Assembly: GCF_964199755.1 (NCBI RefSeq)
Contig: NC_133898.1
Span: 128,090,224-128,154,223 of the forward strand
Reading direction: 5' to 3'
DNA: 64,000 nt
From: Larus michahellis
Taxonomy: Eukaryota > Chordata > Aves > Charadriiformes > Laridae
In this document: piece after piece, positions 59,116-64,000 of the stretch
How positions within the stretch are numbered: position 1 is the first letter of the stretch
How the letters are laid out: every line of letters begins with the position of its first letter
Translations under genes and position numbers: made by a program
The notes under the pieces: model-generated
Told to the model about the DNA's origin: nothing
What the model saw: only the letters and a program-made list of their open reading frames with translations
Databases searched by the model: none

Positions 59116-62100
59116 TCACTTGGTGACTGGGGAAGGACCCTCATCCCCTGGCAGCACCTCAGGCTGGCAATGAGGACACCACCACGTAAGTCTCTTAAAG
59201 CCACCTGGGGGTCCAAGGGTTCCCTTCGTCACTGCATGCCCGAGGGGACACTGCTCCTTCTGGTAGATCCGTGGGTGCAGCCCTTTGCCACACAGCTTGC
59301 TGCGCAGCCAGTCAGAGCTGAACTGAACCGCACAGTCAAGCAGATGCTCCAGATCCGAGAGAGCCAAGAGGGAGCCTTGTGTCAACGGGTGGATCTTGGC
59401 CAGGTACAAGATCTCATTTTTAATTATGTTCCCTGGAAAGGGTCAGAAATAAGGAGAAAATAAGGGTATTTCTTGTCAGATGCAGACCTATGGCTCCAAT
59501 CATGGTGACTTTTGCCTCTGATGACAGCTAGCAATGCCATTCCCCATATCAGGGGTGGCATGCAACAACTAGACTTACACCTGGGATTGGACTGGAAGAT
59601 GTTCTCTTCCCACTACCCTTGAAACAGACCTTCCTCTTTTCCACAAGTACAAGCCAATCCATAGTCACCCACACTAAGACTGTACTCACACAGTGCACTC
59701 AAGCATCTGAGGCCTGTGGCTACAGACTGCAAGCCTTGTCCTCAGCAAGATGTCCACAACCCCCCAGCTAGATCAACCAGAAGCCATAAGGGCAAGGAGT
59801 AAAACATTCAGACCTGCAGCTCCGGATCTGTAGACATCCCACCCACTTTCCTCCAGTTTTGCTCTGCCCACTACGCCCTGGAACTCACCCAGCCCTGAAA
59901 AATATCTTTGGTCTAAGAGCGTGTAGCAGATGGGATCGGGTGAGCGGAGGGCTTCCAGCGCCCGGCCGCGGTGGAACTCCACGGACAGGATGTCAGAAGC
60001 AGGATCAGCCCTCGGAGAAGAGCACCAGTGCATTCGGCAGTTGTAGAAAGCAAGGAAGCCTCCACTCTCAAAGTGCAGAACCAACCTGGGAGAAGCAGAG
60101 AAGTTGAAGTCTCTTGTCAGAAAGCATTTGTTAGACTCTGCTCTGGCTGAAGTTATGCCAGGGGAAGTTTAGGATGAATATTAGGAAAACTTTCTTCACT
60201 GAAAGGGTTATCAAGCATTGGAACAGGCTGCCCAGGGAAGCGGTGGAGTCACCATCCCTGGAGGTATTTAAAAGACGGGTCGACATGATGCTGAGGGACA
60301 TAGTTTGGTGGTGGTTTTGTCAGAGTTAGGTTGATGGTTGGACTCAATGATCTGAAAAGTCCTTTCCAACCTAGACAATTCTATGATTCTAAGAAACTTG
60401 CACAGAAAGAGCCAACAGCAGAGCAATGGGGTGGAAAGCTACCGGAAGGTGAGAAAAGAGCCTGAACATGACATAAGCTTAGGGAGAAGCACACAATGAT
60501 GCATCAGCCCTCACACGTGCCTACTCATTCTCACAAGAGCCAGGGAGACATCTCAAAGTACCAGCCCCCCAGGCCTGTACCCCAGGGCCACCTATTCCTT
60601 TCCTGCACAGTCTTGTGTGCGCAGGGTCACAGCAGGCACTCCAGCACACCAGACCACCATCTTAAAGCATCTTTAATGATTTCAGCCAAGCAACTTGGTT
60701 GTGAACCCACACAACTTGTGGACAATTGTTCCTTCTGCTGCCCTGTGGTCCCTGACCAAGAGACAGCAGCAGACAGGGAGCTGCATCAGCATCTTAGCTG
60801 TAGGGTCCACAGTCAGGGAAACCGATGGTCAAAGTAGCACACAAAACTGACAATGTCCGAAATTGTTTGTGTAGAAATAAAGCAAAAGCTCGCAGGATGC
60901 GGGAGTGGGGAGTGTGTCCCTACATACACAGGGGCCAGAGACCCACCTTGTACATTATTAACCACTCGGGTTAAACAGCTCACAAGAGCAGAGTCCACGC
61001 TATCTCCCAGTATTTACCCTTTCCTTGTTCAATACACTCCAGTGGGACTTAGGACGCAGAGTGTAGCCTGTGTTTTCAACACACTGCTGCCTTTAACAGC
61101 ATCACTCCAATAGTGATTCCAGCTGTCCTAGCTGTATGCTATTTACCCAAGGGGGGTGGTGGTTTTTTTTGTTTGTTTGTTTTTTTAACATGTAATTTGG
61201 AGAAACTAGCATTTTTCAGGGCATGATTCAATCTAGCGTCCTACAAGTTCTCTCTTTCAATAAAAATGTTAACCGAGCTGATACTACGATCCCCAGGCTG
61301 GCAGGCGACACACATCCCACAAAGTGTGATCGCTTAATTCTCGGATCGCGTAAAACAAAGGAGATGAAACAGACAGCAGAAGGAAAGCATTAGAGAGGAT
61401 GTGGCCAGAAGGCGTCAGAGTCAAAGGGTAGAAAACCCAGTTTCCAAGGGTAGAAGAACATGCCGTACTAAGATAAGGTATGTCCAAGGAAAACCATGAC
61501 CAACTGATGCTGTTGGGAAACCTGTAAGACACCTACAAGACAGCAGTACCCCTCTACTCCACTCTGGTGAGACCCCACCTGGAGTACTGCGTCCAGCTCT
61601 GGAGTCCTCAGCACAAGAAGGAAATGAACCTGTTGGAATGGGTCCAGCAGAGGGCCACAAACATGATCAGAGGGCTGGAGCCCCTCTGCTATGAGGACAG
61701 GCTGAGAGAGTTGGGGTTGTTCAGCCTGGAGAAGAGAAGACTCTGAGGAGACCTTACAGCGTTCTTCCATTCCCTAAAGGGGGCCTACAGGAAAGATGGG
61801 GAGGGACTCTTTATCAGGGAGTGCAATGATAGGACACAGGGTAACGGCCTCAAACTGAAAGAGGGGAGATTTAGATTGGATACTAGGAAGAAATTCTTTA
61901 CTGTGAGGGTGGCGAGGGAGAGGAACAGATTATCCAGGGAGGTTGTGGATGCCCCATCCCTGGGAGTGTTCAAGGCCAGTCTAGATGAGGTTTTGAGCAG
62001 CCTGTCTCGTGGAAGGTGTCCCTGCCTATGGCAGGGGGGTTGGATCTTTAAGGTCCCTTCCAATCCAAACCATTCCATCATTTTTTGTGGATTCCCTGGT

Positions 62101-63841
62101 TGAAGACACCCCATGCTATTTCTCATGCCTACTTATCTTAAGAATTACCAGGGTAAAAAAAGACAGGACTAAGAGCATTCCCACACAAATTTAGTTTGAG
62201 ACAAAAGAGAGGTGGGAAGAGGGCAGAGTTTGAGGAATCCACCAAATACCTGGGTACAGGGTCTTTCCAGTCTCCCCTCTTATTGGCTTTGTTTGCTCTC
62301 GAGAACTCATTTGCCCGAATGCTGCCAAACAAGCCAAAGTGGATGCGCAGCCAGCTGCCCAGAGCCCCTACTGCATCCGTGGCTTCAGGTCTTGAGTGCT
62401 GGAGTTCCTGCAGCTCCTCTTCCTGGGGACATGTCTGTGCAGCACAAACCTGTTCTTGCCCTCCCTGGGCAGGAGAACTTGCCCCATTAGCAGCCTCTCT
62501 TTGCAGCACAGTCTCTTCTGCAGTTGGTCCTAAGGGACCTTCAGCAGCCACAAATGCCAGGTACAAGTTCTTCCCATGAACCTGAGAAAAAAAGGTGGGA
62601 TGTACTGAGGATCCACATAACTGCTGCCTGTTTCCATACAAGTGGCTATTTTCTACAAACTCATTTAGATAGAAGGCGCACCACTCCACCCTGCACACAG
62701 GATTCATTAGCACCTGAGCCATTCCCATCACAGCCATTCTCTCAGCATCCCTTCTTTGGCTCCATGAAGCACAAAGTACTCAGATGCCACTCCAATGTGA
62801 AGTCCTCCCAGAGGCTCCTGTCAGGAGCCACACACCAGGACAGACACTCAGGGTTTCAAAGCCTGTCCTCACCGCTTTTCATTCACCTCCCCACTTTCTG
62901 CTGGCCTCAAGCGTTTCAAGCTAGGGTGACCTGGCACCCAACCTTGATGGTCAGACTCAATGATCTGAAAGGTCCCTTCCAACCCAGACAATTCTATGGC
63001 CTAACTCAAGGGTGGCTCTGAAGCCACAAGCTAGCCACAAATGTCTGTTGAGATGCTCACACCTGTGCCCCCAGCTGGGACTATCATATAATCAGAGGTG
63101 AGGCTGCACTAGCATTTGGTCAGTCAAGTCCAAATCGTCATCTGAAAGAGGTCAGGCAAGTGAAACCCACAGCAGGATTGACCCGATGTGACTATCTCAC
63201 AACTGGCCACAGCACAGACATTTCCACCTGGCCAGGTGAAACCCTGCCCTTGGGTAAAAGGGAAGCAACTGTGGACATTCACAGCTGAAGGAAACAAGGC
63301 TGCTCCTTCTGACATCCACATACTGAAGAAATCAACTCTTACCTTCTAATAGCCCTCACCAGCACCAGCTCCTCATCCCTTGAGAGGCACAGAAACAGTG
63401 CCTTAACATGACTGACTCAAAACTGCAAATCTGGGCATCTCCATGTCTAGCCATGTCACTGCCTCTCCTCACAGTAACCTCCATGCCAAGCTTTGTACCA
63501 CAGAGCAGTACTCCAAAATGAGCATTCACACCTCTTTAGCCACATGAGCCTGTTTTGTGGCCATAAACAAAGCCAACAGTCCACCTCAAACACAAGCTTG
63601 GTGTCCTTCTCAGGTTATGCACCTCCTGTGACCCAGAGGCAGGACAATGGTGGTTTGCCTCAGACTTGCCATGGACCAGTAAGTTCATCTTTAGCACACT
63701 CACCTGGGAGTCCTGGAGCCTCAGGGCATTCAGGTCATTCACATTGACCTTCCGGCTGCTTCCCCCCACCTTGGCCACCACTTGTCCCACAAAAGGAGAG
63801 GTCAGCAGCTGGAACTTCCTCACTGATGGGCCCTCCGGCAT
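59116..63841 (-). CDS. NEIL2: endonuclease VIII-like 2 (four coding exons)
   Basis: This bifunctional DNA glycosylase/AP lyase removes oxidised bases, especially cytosine-derived lesions in bubble or transcribed DNA, in base-excision repair. The minus-strand exons in order are 63704-63841, 62250-62581, 59889-60085 and 59116-59432. All are GT-AG with consistent phases, giving 327 aa (human 332). The protein begins [10 protein letters not shown], with the catalytic Pro2 of the Fpg/Nei family. K50 lies in VHGKNL, the conserved catalytic lysine. Exon 3 carries [12 protein letters not shown], leading into [15 protein letters not shown], the helix-two-turn-helix region. A zinc finger is formed by C284, H288, C308 and C311 (CPLGH and CPHC). 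Residues of about 70-110 are a Glu/Gln-rich low-conservation insert, as in the family. The ATG lies 9 nt after a plausible acceptor (CAG at 63851-63853), so a non-coding first exon probably lies beyond the window. No defect was seen. Confidence 0.96.
60161..60392 (+). mobile_element. CR1 LINE 3' fragment in NEIL2 intron
   Basis: Sense copy from 'ggaagtttaggatgaatattaggaaaac' to 'gacaattctatgattctaa', opposite to NEIL2 and 76 bp upstream of the exon at 59889-60085 in gene direction. It belongs to the older subfamily. Confidence 0.88.
61140..61190. repeat. G/T-rich simple sequence
   Basis: GGGGGGTGGTGG followed by T8 and GTTTG units in the NEIL2 intron. Confidence 0.6.
61543..62088 (+). mobile_element. 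CR1 LINE 3' fragment in NEIL2 intron
   Basis: Sense copy of about 545 bp, from 'cagtacccctctactccactctggtgagacc' to 'aaaccattccatcatttt'. It ends 162 bp from the exon at 62250-62581. Confidence 0.92.
62942..62998 (+). mobile_element. CR1 LINE 3' tail fragment in NEIL2 intron
   Basis: 'gatggtcagactcaatgatctgaaaggtcccttcc' with 'gacaattctatgg', a short remnant of the older subfamily. Confidence 0.8.
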
Positions 63842-64000
63842 CTCCAGCAGCTGTTGAGGGAACAGCAGGTCCTTCTCACACTTGGTGCCCTAGACTTCAA
63901 GGGAAGTTGCAACTCAGAAGTACACAAAACCAGTCAGAGGCTGAGCTTGCCACAATCTCCTTATCCCAATTTTCCTCCTAAGTCCCTGTGGCAAAGTCCA

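Noticed and set aside
1-64000. Endogenous retroviruses, LTR pairs, DNA transposons, tRNA genes, CRISPR arrays
   Set aside because: None recognised by eye; every interspersed repeat I could identify is a 5'-truncated CR1 LINE.

Overview
This is nuclear DNA from a bird. Three things point there: about 27 fragments of the avian CR1 LINE 3' end in both orientations; a beta-defensin whose signal peptide and six-cysteine domain match avian beta-defensin 13 (AvBD13) closely; and the conserved vertebrate gene order AvBD13 - CTSB - FDFT1 - NEIL2, which corresponds to human 8p23.1 (defensin genes, CTSB, FDFT1, NEIL2) and chicken chromosome 3. All four genes could be read exon by exon with consistent splice phases and intact reading frames.

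Layout. 1-3.1 kb: AvBD13 on the + strand, with a TATA box, a signal-peptide exon and a mature-peptide exon. 3.1-28 kb: about 25 kb with no convincing gene. It holds CR1 fragments, one phase-compatible defensin-like exon candidate (3.77-3.83 kb) and a 1.3 kb purine-rich minisatellite (26.76-28.05 kb) that runs directly into a CpG island. 28.05-41.3 kb: CTSB (cathepsin B) on the + strand, inferred CpG-island promoter and non-coding exon 1 at about 28.1-28.28 kb, nine coding exons at 34.2-40.05 kb, 340 aa. 42.3-56.8 kb: FDFT1 (squalene synthase) on the - strand, eight coding exons, 418 aa, converging on CTSB. Its 5' part is a CpG island carrying four CCAAT boxes, and its exon 2 sits between two unrelated minisatellites. 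58.07-63.85 kb: NEIL2 (DNA glycosylase) on the - strand, four coding exons, 327 aa.

The genes do not form an operon or one pathway. AvBD13 is a secreted antimicrobial peptide, CTSB a lysosomal cysteine protease, FDFT1 an ER enzyme committing farnesyl diphosphate to sterols, and NEIL2 a nuclear base-excision repair enzyme. The most interesting observation is a second possible FDFT1 N-terminus. The 5' side of exon 2 stays open in frame for 72 codons back to an ATG inside the CpG island, giving an Arg/Lys-rich leader without acidic residues that resembles a mitochondrial presequence. Also notable are the defensin-like exon, the minisatellites beside the CTSB promoter and FDFT1 exon 2, a CR1 nested inside another CR1, and a CR1 ending about 16 bp from an FDFT1 splice-donor hexamer. 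I saw no endogenous retrovirus, no LTR pair, no DNA transposon, no tRNA or rRNA gene and no CRISPR array.
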